Notes under the pieces: generated by a model
What the model was told of the DNA's origin: nothing
Databases searched by the model: none
Seen by the model: only the letters and a program-made list of their open reading frames with translations
Origin: Debaryomyces hansenii CBS767
Lineage: Eukaryota; Ascomycota; Pichiomycetes; Serinales; Debaryomycetaceae
Length of the DNA: 64,000 nt
Direction: 5' to 3'
NCBI RefSeq assembly: GCF_000006445.2
Contig: NC_006049.2
Location: forward strand, 1,240,001 to 1,304,000
In this document: in pieces, positions 21,216 to 31,208 of the stretch
Layout of the letters: every line of letters starts with the position of its first letter
Numbering within the stretch: the stretch's first letter is position 1
Program-made: the position numbers and the translations under genes

Positions 21216-22814
21216 TTAAATTTGACCCTTAATGTCTATCTTCCTAAAACCATTTTGGACTACAATACTTTGCAAAATGCCTCTTGATGCAGCGCAATCA
21301 AAATCAGTACCCAGCACAAGGAATTGAAGTAAGTTATATTTTGTCAAAAAGGTATTCCAATTGTCAACGTCATCTTCTGCGTTGCTCGTAAACTTTAATT
21401 CTTCCACGAGGAATGGAACAGGTAACTTTCTATAACTCTTAGCAATTGTATTCAATGATTTTATTCTTTCCTTACTCACCAAAAAATGCTTTATCAAATG
21501 AGAAGCCAAGTTCATTGATGGAATAGATTTGAAAAAATTATATGTGTTGAAAAATTTATGGTAGTCTCCATGAATTTGATAACTTTGCAAAAGGAAAGCT
21601 TTTTCAATACAGTCTAATAACTCTATTTGCTTTTTCCCTTTTGCCTTGGGCTTATTGGAACATAATTCTAATCTTAGCTTGTAGATTTCTGAATAGTTAC
21701 CCATCATTAACATATATATAATTCTGTAGCATGTAAACTCCAACTCCACAGAATATACATTATTAGATAAATTTTTATCAGATTTTTTCTTGAGATAATA
21801 TAAATATTTTAATTGCGATTGGCATTGGTTAAATTCTCCCAAATCATTATTTTCTATTGCTATTCTGGCATGAGTTTCGTATACTTGCATTGCAAAATCA
21901 TTCTTAATATGCTGAACTGTCAAATCTTGTCTTATGGATTTGAATTGATTATTGACATATGAATATCCTGCCAGCAGATCTCCCTTGTATTTATCTAAAA
22001 TAAATTTCACACTTTTCTCTAGCACCCTCTGGGGTCTTACTTTATACGGATCTGGTTCTGATGTCAACCTTAAATAATGCTTTTCCAAATCTTCACATTT
22101 ACCTACGATTACCTTGGTGCTGCTCGCTTCGTTGATTCTTTTGAAAGGTTCTGGTGTTAGAGATTCCGCTCCAAATCTGGCCATCCTTTGTTTCTTTTTC
22201 TCAGCAGAATTAAACTCTGATTCCTTATTCAGCCCAAAAACTTCTGTATTTGATGATTTCGTAGTTATGTTGGGGGTTGCTGGAAGAGTTGCTGGAAGAT
22301 TATTGGATTGTTTCTTTTTCGTTTTCTGTCTTTTTGGAGGTGGAAGGAAAACTGTACTCGTTGGAGTCAGATCTTCTCTTTTAGTCTTCGGCTTCTTATT
22401 CAAACACTCTAGTTCCAATTTTTTGCATGACTTATCTAATATAGGGATCTTCTGAGTCTCCCAATCATTCTCCCATATTTTACCTGTTGATAAGGCTTTC
22501 TCCATTAATGATTGTAGCTGAGTATTAAACATAACCTTATCAGAGTTACTGAGTAAGCTTGACCTTATAAAACTGTTGTTAACAAATTCCTGTAACGATG
22601 GTGGCCAGTTTTGACCTGCTTCTTGTGATTCTTGGGTGCTAGTTTGGCCAGGATTGCCGGACGTAGATGAGGCTGATTCCTGTGATGAGCTTGATGACTT
22701 AGCAGAAAGGTTCAGATTATTCTTCCCTAGAGTAACTGAAGGAGTCACTTCATTATATGTACCTCCCATATTATCAGTCGAATTTATCTTATCAGATGAA
22801 TTGTTCTTAATCAT
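21216..22814 (-). CDS. THP3: Thp3-type SAC3/GANP/PCI protein
   Basis: Member of the SAC3/GANP family, closest to S. cerevisiae Thp3 and human LENG8. Thp3 works with the PCI protein Csn12 in transcription elongation and mRNA maturation. From ATG 22814 the 532 residues begin with a Ser-rich disordered part, then basic stretches (KTKREDLTP, PPPKRQKTKKKQ) that look like nuclear signals. The family signature region starts at about 215: ARFGAESLTPE, then EKHYLRLTSEPDPYKVRP, VLEKSVKFILDKY and QDLTVQHIKNDFAMQVYETHARIAIE. The PCI-like helical part runs to the end (LQFLVLGTDFDCAASRGILQ). The start is shared with a divergent gene only 152 bases away. Confidence 0.9.
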   Translation of the reverse strand: MIKNNSSDKINSTDNMGGTYNEVTPSVTLGKNNLNLSAKSSSSSQESASSTSGNPGQTSTQESQEAGQNWPPSLQEFVNNSFIRSSLLSNSDKVMFNTQLQSLMEKALSTGKIWENDWETQKIPILDKSCKKLELECLNKKPKTKREDLTPTSTVFLPPPKRQKTKKKQSNNLPATLPATPNITTKSSNTEVFGLNKESEFNSAEKKKQRMARFGAESLTPEPFKRINEASSTKVIVGKCEDLEKHYLRLTSEPDPYKVRPQRVLEKSVKFILDKYKGDLLAGYSYVNNQFKSIRQDLTVQHIKNDFAMQVYETHARIAIENNDLGEFNQCQSQLKYLYYLKKKSDKNLSNNVYSVELEFTCYRIIYMLMMGNYSEIYKLRLELCSNKPKAKGKKQIELLDCIEKAFLLQSYQIHGDYHKFFNTYNFFKSIPSMNLASHLIKHFLVSKERIKSLNTIAKSYRKLPVPFLVEELKFTSNAEDDVDNWNTFLTKYNLLQFLVLGTDFDCAASRGILQSIVVQNGFRKIDIKGQI

Positions 22815-22966
22815 AGAGACCCATCAAATTTCTGAGTTGATGAAAGCATTACACAAAATTCGCAGATCAACTGGAAGCTACAAATTGGTTACTAACAGTA
22901 TACACTGTTTGATGGACTATACATTGCGATCAACTGTGTATGCTTATATAGTTATTGACACAAATA

Positions 22967-24802
22967 ATGAGGTCTGCTATATTTAATAAGGATCCACAGG
23001 TATTTTCGGAACCGAAGCGACAGTCAAAGTCAAGACCTCTGTTGAAAAATTCATCCCCTAGTATCAGTTCCACTAATTCACCTATAATACGTCAAAAGTC
23101 AACACCAACAACCCCAAATGTTGGCGAAAATTCCAAAAGCTCAAATGATAGTAAAAAACCTATTATTAATGGAGCTAATATTGCATGGAATTTAGACGAA
23201 ATGGTCAACAGCTACCATGAACATCGAATTCTTCCCCCCATATTATCGCCAACGATACCCCAAGGTCAGTCTAAACAAGGTGAGGAAAAGAATATAAGTA
23301 AGGAAAACTCATCTACAGGGTCAGTAAATGCTATTGCAAGTGAAAATTTACCCCTTTCAATGTTATCCCCAACATTACCTGTAATGTTTGATAGTGATAG
23401 TAAAGAAGCAACACCAAGTAGTAATTATTCGAAATTAGTTCAACCTAAACCAAAACATCCAAACCCAAAAAGCTCATCGAAATTGGTAGGTCTGTCTGTT
23501 AATCAACCTCAACCATCAAGGCCTAAAGTTCGCTGGATCGACAAATCTCAAGACATACGCCCAAAATTTCTCCTCAGAATCAACTTCCGTAATCAACCTA
23601 AGTATAAGGAGAGCTTCAATGTTGATAAGGCAGATTCTCCAAGAAAATACAATGGCCTAGGAATATCGAGTTCAAATATTGACCCTACTGCAAAGGAAAC
23701 CCAAGGACAAATATACAAAGAACCAAGCCAAGAAACCACGTTCAAAAAGCCCCAAGAAGCAAAGGAAGATGCAAGACAAGCAGACAAAGCTCCTTTTAAG
23801 AGACAGGGTGATAAACTTGACAAGCAACAAAAAAAGGAGGAGCAATTGAAACAATTGAATAGTGATGTTTTACAGAAAGAGCAAGCTCAATTAACTAACT
23901 TGGAAAGATTAAGAGTTCTGAAAAGTCAATCTCCACTAATACTGAGTCAACTGAAATTATCTTTCACTGATGAGGAGAAAGAAGAATTTAAAGCAAATTT
24001 AATACTGAAGAAAAATTATTGGATAAAGATAGCTAGACAAACGAAAGCAGAATCGGATAAAACAAAAGACCCGATCTTATCAATAGTGATAAGTATTGAT
24101 GCTTTATTATTGTATATGATATCCTATGATTATGACGAGAAGCTGAAACTAGTCGCTGAATTATTACCTCTGGAAAGGTATTGGAATTCTCTTTATCAAG
24201 ATTGTTCAAATTTGATTGTTCAGCTAAAACAGCAAATATCGACAACTAATGAAAAATCTACTTCTCGGACACCATTGACTGAATACATACAATTATTCAT
24301 AGGCATATTATACCAGATGAAGGCTATTATATTGAAACAAGTTAATTCAGTTTTTCAGAAAGTGATTGATCTGTATATTTTCAAAAAAAAAAACCATAAG
24401 AATGATCCACTTAATGAATTAAATAATAAAATTATAGAATTACAGCAATCGACGATTAACAATTACAATAAAAGCATTGCAAATTTTGCCAAGGCAGAAT
24501 CATTCTTTTTTATGACTTCACAAGTATCGGTGAATTTTCCGAAGACATGGTATAATAAGTCTCCGCATATGAATCCTACCCAGACCTATGTAACTAGCTT
24601 TGTCCCCGGTGGCGATAACTACTTTTTGCCAATAGGAATGTATTCTGAATTGAGAGAAATTAGTGGTTTTACGTTTAGTTGTCTTAGAGAATTTAGCGAA
24701 CTATTCCTATGTACTAAGAATAATGGCGATAAACCCGAAACAATTTATATACTTCAATCTGGCTTGAAAGGTGCACCCACTGACGAGCTTTTAATATCAT
24801 AA
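22967..24802 (+). CDS. Uncharacterised protein with two LSPT-[IL]-P motifs
   Basis: A 611-residue protein. The frame reaches upstream to a TTG; I use ATG 22967 (MRSAIFNKDPQ). The first 190 residues are Ser/Pro/Asn-rich and disordered, and hold two related motifs: LPPILSPTIP (89-98) and LPLSMLSPTLP (128-138). A basic, charged coiled-coil-like stretch follows (about 245-310, rich in Lys, Gln and Glu). The C-terminal half (about 330-600) is ordered and helical and ends in an Ile/Leu-rich segment. I associate LSPTLP repeats with fungal nuclear proteins, but I cannot name this one. It is divergent from THP3 across 152 bases, so the two may be co-regulated. Confidence 0.75.
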   Translation: MRSAIFNKDPQVFSEPKRQSKSRPLLKNSSPSISSTNSPIIRQKSTPTTPNVGENSKSSNDSKKPIINGANIAWNLDEMVNSYHEHRILPPILSPTIPQGQSKQGEEKNISKENSSTGSVNAIASENLPLSMLSPTLPVMFDSDSKEATPSSNYSKLVQPKPKHPNPKSSSKLVGLSVNQPQPSRPKVRWIDKSQDIRPKFLLRINFRNQPKYKESFNVDKADSPRKYNGLGISSSNIDPTAKETQGQIYKEPSQETTFKKPQEAKEDARQADKAPFKRQGDKLDKQQKKEEQLKQLNSDVLQKEQAQLTNLERLRVLKSQSPLILSQLKLSFTDEEKEEFKANLILKKNYWIKIARQTKAESDKTKDPILSIVISIDALLLYMISYDYDEKLKLVAELLPLERYWNSLYQDCSNLIVQLKQQISTTNEKSTSRTPLTEYIQLFIGILYQMKAIILKQVNSVFQKVIDLYIFKKKNHKNDPLNELNNKIIELQQSTINNYNKSIANFAKAESFFFMTSQVSVNFPKTWYNKSPHMNPTQTYVTSFVPGGDNYFLPIGMYSELREISGFTFSCLREFSELFLCTKNNGDKPETIYILQSGLKGAPTDELLIS

Positions 24803-24883
24803 TATTAGACTTGTATAATAAAAGTTATAGATCTTTTTAATCATTTATTAATGCTATTCATTAAAGACTATAGAGTCAAATGC

Positions 24884-26671
24884 TTATTTTTTATTTTTCG
24901 ATGGCATATACTTTTCCTTATATATCCAGCTATTCCCGATAGACGTAACCCCAAAGATTTCACTTAATCTTAACCAGGAGGCTGCCTTGTAATAATCTTT
25001 CTTGTGTGATTTAGACTTAGAACACCAGATATCTCCTAACTGAACCATCGAATTTATAAAACCCATAGAGCCAGCTTTACATAGATATGCAATACCGATC
25101 ACTTCATCCTTAGTGGAAAGACCCGAACCACTAACTAGCGCATTCCCTACTTCATGATATGATGCACTTACTATGTCCAGCTGTGACTTTGAAATGTTAA
25201 CAATCTTGGTTAATTGTGATGGTTGTAGCCTTGAGTAATAACCATATAATTCGTTCGGATCGATTGGTTTATCACTTTTTAATTCTTTATTGATAAGAGA
25301 TATCATGTCTTCGGGTTCCAACTCATTTAATCTTAACGCAATTTGTGGATTTGTTATTTGGATACCAGTAAGGATACATCTACAAAACCATTTTAGCGAA
25401 TGTCTATTATTTTGCTTTACACCTTGCCCAAATTTTAAAGCCATTCCATATAAATACATGGCTTTTGGAAAATTATTTGGCATACTCGCTGCAATTCTTA
25501 GTTGATATGATGCTTCCCTGTCTTTACCCATTTTTCTTAGTTTGATTGCTGTTTGCGTACGAGAATCTGGTGATACTTCACCAGCGAGTAAAGGTGTTGG
25601 GGGTGTGCTTGAGCCGGATGTAACTCTATTAGGAGACATTGTATTCATCTGTGACTTACTCATGGTTGCACTTGTAGATACTGACCTATTTATAGATGAC
25701 GATGGTGTTTTCGGACCTGATGGAGTCCTATCAGTACCAGATTTGAATATGGAAATCTTATCTACTGAATCAGAACTACTAAAGTTGCACTCATCATCTG
25801 CATCACTTGTCACATCTGGCCTATCTCTGAAAGATAATCCTTTCGGTATCGGGTTATGCTTATACGAGACAGATTTCGACTTAGGAAAAAATCCAGGCTC
25901 TAGCGTTGATGGATCTTTTACGGACAGTTCAATAGACTGGCTACCATTCCTTACCACTGGAGAATTTCTGGTAAAAAGAGGAATATCATTGGGGAAAGAC
26001 TTACTGGATGATTGAAAGTTTTGGTAATCACTATTACTCGAAGGGGAACTGTTAATTGAACTTAAGTCAGCGTGAAAGGAGTCCACCGAAAAGTTTTGAT
26101 TCGGCAAAGCAACCTTTACTGGACTCGTTTTAAGTTTAGGTCTATTTTCACTCCTCTCACTGGAATTTCTGTACATGCTGTTAGCTGCTTGTGGTCTTTG
26201 ATTGGCAGAGCTCTTCATACTTAATGGTACTCTTTCTGATGTCGTCGCCGAATTTGCAAATATTGGCTTATGTCTGTCTTGGTTTGTAGTAGACGTACGT
26301 GGTTTAGGCTCATCTGTAGATCCACTTACTCCGGCCAATGCAAGGTCATCATCGTCAATTCCAAGTCTATCTAATAATCTCCCAGTAGATTGCATGGATA
26401 TAACACTGTCCCGATGGTTCAACCCGAAATTTATGTCGTCCTCTTCATAGAAGTCGTCGTTGTCTAACCCTAAGCGATCGAGTAGTCTTCCGTTAGTACT
26501 TACCGAATCGAACGAGTAAATACTTTCTCTGTCTATATTATTGGGATTTGCATTTGTGCTATAACGAGTATTATTTGGAGTCCTATCTGACCTTCTGGCA
26601 TTTCTCATTTGTATCTCTAGTTGATGTAAAGGCGAATTAATCGAATCATTGTTTTCTCTTGGAATATTCAT
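24884..26671 (-). CDS. DSF2: Sel1-repeat protein, Dsf2-like
   Basis: A 595-residue protein; the frame extends to GTG 26695 but I use ATG 26671 (MNIPRENND). The long N-terminus is Ser-rich and disordered and contains a duplicated motif, GRLLDRLG at 61-68 and 97-104. Each copy is preceded by R-[ED]-S-[IV]-x-S and followed by an acidic run. Two Sel1-like helical repeats sit near the C-terminus: about 382-412 (ASYQLRIAASMPNNFPKAMY, then LYGMALKFGQGV), and about 520-585, where IGIAYLCKAGSMG and MVQLGDIWCSKS are followed by YYKAASWLRLSE. Sel1 repeats scaffold signalling proteins (for example Chs4). The match to S. cerevisiae Dsf2 rests on my memory of the N-terminal motif plus Sel1 repeats and is moderate. 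Convergent with the gene at 22967, 81 bases apart. Confidence 0.7.
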   Translation of the reverse strand: MNIPRENNDSINSPLHQLEIQMRNARRSDRTPNNTRYSTNANPNNIDRESIYSFDSVSTNGRLLDRLGLDNDDFYEEDDINFGLNHRDSVISMQSTGRLLDRLGIDDDDLALAGVSGSTDEPKPRTSTTNQDRHKPIFANSATTSERVPLSMKSSANQRPQAANSMYRNSSERSENRPKLKTSPVKVALPNQNFSVDSFHADLSSINSSPSSNSDYQNFQSSSKSFPNDIPLFTRNSPVVRNGSQSIELSVKDPSTLEPGFFPKSKSVSYKHNPIPKGLSFRDRPDVTSDADDECNFSSSDSVDKISIFKSGTDRTPSGPKTPSSSINRSVSTSATMSKSQMNTMSPNRVTSGSSTPPTPLLAGEVSPDSRTQTAIKLRKMGKDREASYQLRIAASMPNNFPKAMYLYGMALKFGQGVKQNNRHSLKWFCRCILTGIQITNPQIALRLNELEPEDMISLINKELKSDKPIDPNELYGYYSRLQPSQLTKIVNISKSQLDIVSASYHEVGNALVSGSGLSTKDEVIGIAYLCKAGSMGFINSMVQLGDIWCSKSKSHKKDYYKAASWLRLSEIFGVTSIGNSWIYKEKYMPSKNKK

Positions 26672-27673
26672 AATTCTACGACAAAAAGCTTCCACTCATA
26701 AAATTCAGATCACTAGTTAAATCAGTGAATTAGCGGGTACAATCTAATATATCAACGAGTGTCTATACCTTATGAACAGTAGTATATATTAATGGCCAAT
26801 TAGGATAAGATGCTTAATGTCACACACAACTATTTACGTCTGGAACAACACACGTCATGTGATAAAAGCATTATAGTACTATGTATGTTTTTACTAGCCA
26901 TACTACAAAATATAAGTATTTATTCCATAGTAGTACGTGTATTAAGTGAAATACAACTGTCTGAATGACAAGACTGAAACGTATTTCAGAAAAGAGACAA
27001 GGAATGTGAAAATTAACCAAATCTGATTCCCGAGGTCAAGTGGCTGCAACAACCCAAATACAGACAAGAACCATTTTACCTTTACCCATTAAACTGAATC
27101 TAAATGTCTACATGTATATAGATTTATACATATTAACATATCACTATACTCATGTGTAGTTATTGGCCTATGAACCTTAATGTAAAAAAAAGTAGTCTTA
27201 GGAATGAGATATTTATATCGAGTCTTCAATTATATCTAGCCAAATACAAGATATGGACAATAAATCATTTGAAAATTCAAAATACCTCTTAACCAAAGGA
27301 ACTTGAGATTCTATAATATTCATTGTAAGTTGTGATTGTATACATTCATGGGGAAATGATTTCCAAATACTGTTCCGAACAGTCGCATGGTTATCCAAAT
27401 ATTCAGCTATACTGTACTGCTTGGACATATATATTCGAGAGTAGTAAATGTAACAATAGCGACATACTGATGATTTAGTCCCAAGGCAGGATACTTCTCC
27501 AACAAATGTAATTCATTCCATATATGCCTAATTGAAGATGCCGCATACTTTTGGTGATGCGGCCCCAAAATAAATTGGCCTTTAGAACGAATGGCATTCA
27601 ACAGGTTCAGAAATGTTTTATAACTGGAAAGAGATCTCCTTCTAAGTATAACTGAATTGACTAAACATATACA
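26672..27673. other. Divergent intergenic region, DSF2-like gene / LAP2
   Basis: 1002 bases. Holds a one-mismatch E-box (TCATGTGA, about 26856) and the doubtful small frame at 27213-27428. No tRNA or repeat seen. Confidence 0.65.
27213..27428 (-). CDS. Doubtful small open frame
   Basis: A 71-codon frame from ATG 27428 (MSKQYSIAEYLDNHATV). Composition is protein-like but I recognise no family. A 56-nt GT-AG interval (27412-27467) could join it in frame to a second open stretch upstream. That interval lacks the branch sequence seen in the four confident introns here. The upstream stretch would also overlap LAP2 codons and has two CTG codons. Treat as unproven. Confidence 0.2.
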   Translation of the reverse strand: MSKQYSIAEYLDNHATVRNSIWKSFPHECIQSQLTMNIIESQVPLVKRYFEFSNDLLSISCIWLDIIEDSI

Positions 27674-29545
27674 ATGGAAGTCGTTATAAGTCCTCATCGT
27701 CCTATTCAATCTCCTGAAGTCGATCCTTCGACTTTGTCGAATTATACCAATTTTAATATCAGAAAAACTGACTTACAGTTTAAAGTTTTATTTGACGAAG
27801 AAAAGGTCGATGGAGTGGTAGTCTATGACTTATCAAGTATCGATGAAATAGAGGAAGTGATTTTAGATACGTCCTACTTGGAAATACAGAGTGTAAGAGT
27901 GAATGATAAGGAAATTGGGGAATATCAATTGAAAGAAAGAGCTGAACCACTCGGTTCAGCATTGGTTGTCAAATATACATTCAAAAAAAACACGCCTGTT
28001 AAATTAGAAATTAAGTTTTCAACTACTTCCAAGTGTACTGCATTGCAGTTCTTATCGAAGGAAGCTACTGATGGTAAGAAGGCCCCTTATTTATTTTCCC
28101 AGTGTCAAGCAATCCATGCTCGTAGTCTTTTCCCTTGTTTTGATACGCCAGCAGTTAAGACTCCATATAAGATGATGGCAGAATCTCCATACCCTGCATT
28201 AATGTCGGGTAGGCCAATTAAACAAGAACATAATAAACACTATTTTGATCAGCCAATTCCTATCCCATCATACTTAGTTGCATTAGCATCAGGTGATATC
28301 ACGAAGGCCCCAATTGGACCTAGATCTCATGTCTATTGTGAACCAAGTAAGATAGATGCGTGTCAATATGAATTTGAACACGATATGGAGAAATTCTTGA
28401 CAACAGTTGAATCATTAATTTTCAAATACGAGTGGGATCAGTACGATGCATTGGTGTTACCATCGTCATTCCCATATGGTGGTATGGAAAATCCTAACGT
28501 CACATTTGCTACGCCAACCTTAATTAGTGGTGATCGTGAAAATGTAGACGTTTTGGCACACGAATTGGCCCATTCTTGGTCAGGAAACTTAGTTACCAAC
28601 TGTTCGTGGGAACATTTTTGGCTTAATGAAGGTTGGACTGTCTATTTAGAAAGGAGAATACAGGGAGCTATTTATGGTGAGCCAACAAGACATTTTAGTG
28701 CTATAATTGGTTGGACCGACTTAGAAAATTCCATCAATGCCATGGGCAAATCTGCTTCTAGATTCTCGACTTTAGTGCAAGACTTAAAAGATCAATGCGA
28801 TCCAGATGATTCTTTTTCGACAGTGCCATATGAAAAGGGTTCCAATTTATTGTATCATATTGAACAAGTAGTGGGTGGAAAAGAAGTATTTGATCCATTT
28901 ATTCCATACTACTTTAAGAAGTATAGATACAAATCATTGGATACATACGAATTTTTGGACACGTTATACGATTTCTTCAAAGACAAAAAGACTGAATTAG
29001 ATTCAATTGATTGGAATACATGGCTTTATAAACCAGGAATGCCTCCAGTGAAGCCCAAATTTGATAGCACCTTAGTCGATCAATGTTATAACTTGGCCGA
29101 TAAATGGTATAATGCTATAGTAAAACGCAACAAAAACTACAGTCAAGTTTTTCATTACGATGATGTCAAGGATTTTAGTTCAAACCAATCGGTTGTGTTT
29201 TTGGATACTCTTACTTCCTTTGACAAGCATGAATCGTTCAAGTGGTCCGACAACATCGATGCGCTACAAGCAATGGGTGACATATACTCCAATTATTCTC
29301 AATCTAAAAATGCGGAAGTTGTGTTCAGATGGTATGCATTACAAGTTACTGGAAATAATACCCAGTTCTACGACCCTCTAGGTGAATGGTTGGGTACCGT
29401 CGGTAGAATGAAATTTGTTAGACCGGGGTATGTCTTGTTGAATAACGCAAACCACGAAAAGGCAATTGCTTATTTCAAGAAATTTGAAGCAAGCTATCAT
29501 CCGATTTGCAGATCAATGGTTAAAAAGGATTTAGGCTTAAGTTAA
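27674..29545 (+). CDS. LAP2: Leukotriene A4 hydrolase-type aminopeptidase (M1 family)
   Basis: Zinc leucyl aminopeptidase and epoxide hydrolase of the M1 family; 623 residues from ATG 27674. The N-terminal beta domain opens with DPSTLSNYTNFNIRKTDL. The substrate-recognition GGMEN lies in FPYGGMENPNVTFA. The zinc site is HELAHSWSG with His296, Glu297 and His300, and the third ligand Glu319 in WLNEGW, exact H-E-x2-H-x18-E spacing. The tyrosine of VPYEKGSNLLYH matches the family's transition-state Tyr. The C-terminal helical LTA4H domain runs to residue 623. There is no mitochondrial extension like the one in some S. cerevisiae models. YIP3 follows on the same strand, as in S. cerevisiae (LAP2-YIP3). 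Confidence 0.95.
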   Translation: MEVVISPHRPIQSPEVDPSTLSNYTNFNIRKTDLQFKVLFDEEKVDGVVVYDLSSIDEIEEVILDTSYLEIQSVRVNDKEIGEYQLKERAEPLGSALVVKYTFKKNTPVKLEIKFSTTSKCTALQFLSKEATDGKKAPYLFSQCQAIHARSLFPCFDTPAVKTPYKMMAESPYPALMSGRPIKQEHNKHYFDQPIPIPSYLVALASGDITKAPIGPRSHVYCEPSKIDACQYEFEHDMEKFLTTVESLIFKYEWDQYDALVLPSSFPYGGMENPNVTFATPTLISGDRENVDVLAHELAHSWSGNLVTNCSWEHFWLNEGWTVYLERRIQGAIYGEPTRHFSAIIGWTDLENSINAMGKSASRFSTLVQDLKDQCDPDDSFSTVPYEKGSNLLYHIEQVVGGKEVFDPFIPYYFKKYRYKSLDTYEFLDTLYDFFKDKKTELDSIDWNTWLYKPGMPPVKPKFDSTLVDQCYNLADKWYNAIVKRNKNYSQVFHYDDVKDFSSNQSVVFLDTLTSFDKHESFKWSDNIDALQAMGDIYSNYSQSKNAEVVFRWYALQVTGNNTQFYDPLGEWLGTVGRMKFVRPGYVLLNNANHEKAIAYFKKFEASYHPICRSMVKKDLGLS

Positions 29546-29737
29546 GTAGTTTTCTATTGCATTTTGCAGTCATATATATAGAAGTATAATACTATTTTGT
29601 TTTGTGTACACATTTTTTTTTGTTACTAAACGCGAATAAGCCTGAGTGAATGTGTAGTTCTTTGAAGTATCAACACGTAAACATTAAGGAAAGTCAAATT
29701 TATTCATAACTGCTACCCTAACATATCATACAAGAAA

Positions 29738-30366
29738 ATGTCTCTTTCTTTTTCTAATATTCCAGTATGTATTTCTATGACTAAGATTAAAGAAAAGTGT
29801 TTTTGTAACAAAAGATCAGCTTTTAAAAATCACCAGAATTTATCTCAAATACTAACCATATATAGTTTACACAACTTGGTGAAAATTTCAGTCTTGATCG
29901 TATTAAAAACAATGTTGGACAGTTAAAGTCATCGGTATCCAAACTCCGTCCGCCACAAGAATTCTTCGATTTCAGAAGACTTTCGAAACCAGCCAACTTC
30001 GGTGAAGTGCAAAGCCGTGTATCCTACAACTTAGGATACTTTTCAGCAAACTACTTAGCTGTGGTGTCTATATTGAGTATCTACGCATTAGTTACCAACT
30101 TGTTATTGTTGTTTGTTATTCTTTTCTTAGGTGGTGGTTTATTTGCTATTAACAAATTACAAGGCGAAGATTTGGTCTTGCCAGTTGGTAGATTCAACAC
30201 CTCCCAATTATATACCGGTTTGATGATTGTTGCCGTCCCATTAGGATTTATTGCTAGTCCTATTTCCACCATGATGTGGTTGATTGGTTCGTCAGGTGTT
30301 TCCGTATTGTCCCACGCTTCCTTCATGGAAAAGCCAATCGAAACCGTTTTCGAAGACCAAGTCTAG
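29738..30366 (+). CDS. YIP3: PRA1/Yip3 family protein, spliced
   Basis: Small ER-Golgi membrane protein that binds prenylated Rab GTPases. Exon 1 (29738-29764) encodes MSLSFSNIP. The intron 29765-29865 (101 nt) has donor GTATGT, branch TACTAAC (29850-29856) and acceptor TAG, phase 0. Exon 2 (29866-30366) starts FTQLGENFSLDRI and contains the family block PPQEFFDFRRLSKPANFGEVQSR. Two hydrophobic hairpin regions follow: about 82-108, and about 123-150 (LYTGLMIVAVPLGFIASPIS). It ends FMEKPIETVFEDQV. The 175-residue product matches the 176 of S. cerevisiae Yip3, which is also spliced near its 5' end. An unspliced reading from the internal ATG-like start at 30007 would lose 90 residues. Confidence 0.95.
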
Positions 30367-30724
30367 GCCAGCAAGTTGTACATTATTTAATTTATATGTT
30401 TAAGGTTATATAGACGCTGACCGCAATGTTTATTCCTTAATACAAACGTTCATTCATGTCCAGCTACACATAAATGTTCCGGAAGAACACAAGCACCGGT
30501 AAACATGCAATCCGTATACTCTCCCATCTACACATTATTTGTACAACAAATATCATAAATTAAACATGCGAATATAAAGATTAATAAACAAAAAATTATA
30601 TACTTCTACCAGAGCACATTGCAGCGACAAGATGCCCCGTCGAAACCACCACGAAGGCTCAACGCTCCTCCATAAATCATTTCCAGTATATAGCTTTTTC
30701 CAAAATTATCATTAATAAACCTTC
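30367..30724. other. Convergent intergenic region, YIP3 / RPL39
   Basis: 358 bases between two 3' ends. AT-rich with some GC-richer stretches. Nothing recognisable. Confidence 0.65.
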
Positions 30725-31208
30725 TTAGATGTTTAACTTAGTTCTTCTCCAGTGTCTTCTCTTAGCGTTATATCTGATGGTGTTACCAGATCTCAATCTG
30801 ATCCATTGTGGCAATGGTCTGTTTTGCTTTTGAGCCTTAGCTAATTTTTGCTTAGTTCTAAAAGATTTTTGAGACTATTTCTTGTTAGTATAATGTTCGG
30901 GTGCATCCAATCCAAAGTTTCCACTCTATCCATGTATGTTGTCAAATGTTCGCCGCGTCTCGTCGGTCATTACAAACGACTTCCAGTATCTTCCCACTAC
31001 GAACACTGGTATCTATTTCAACTTATTGATCGTCAAATTTCAATTTTTCATTGTATTGGCGTATTTATGTCCCACTTTGTATCCGGGTCTAGTCCACTTC
31101 AAAATCCTCCAATGCGATGATTCTTGCTCTATCTGACGCCCTTTAATTCTTCAACACTTCCTCATGAATAGTCTGGTCTTATATCTCTGTTCTAGTACAT
31201 ACAGGCAT
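30725..31208 (-). CDS. RPL39: Ribosomal protein L39 (eL39), spliced
   Basis: 51-residue basic protein lining the exit tunnel of the 60S subunit. Exon 1 is only six bases, ATGCCT (31203-31208). The intron 30875-31202 (328 nt) starts GTATGT and ends TACTAAC-AAGAAATAG. Exon 2 (30725-30874) encodes [20 protein letters not shown], then [20 protein letters not shown] and HWRRTKLNI. The spliced product has the exact family length. The gene is too short for a simple frame search and is identified by translation. Intron after the second codon matches the S. cerevisiae RPL39 arrangement. Divergent from RPS22 with 441 bases between them. Confidence 0.96.
30875..31202 (-). other. RPL39 intron
   Basis: 328-nt spliceosomal intron: donor GTATGT at 31202-31197, branch TACTAAC nine bases before acceptor AAATAG. 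I see no snoRNA boxes that I could defend. Plus-strand frames inside it (30848-31136) are chance. Confidence 0.9.

Noticed and set aside
27412..27467. Intron joining minus-strand frames 27407-27709 and 27213-27428
   Set aside because: GTATGT and an in-frame AG exist, but there is no CTAAC branch sequence near the acceptor, unlike the four confident introns; the upstream exon would start inside LAP2 and contains two CTG codons.
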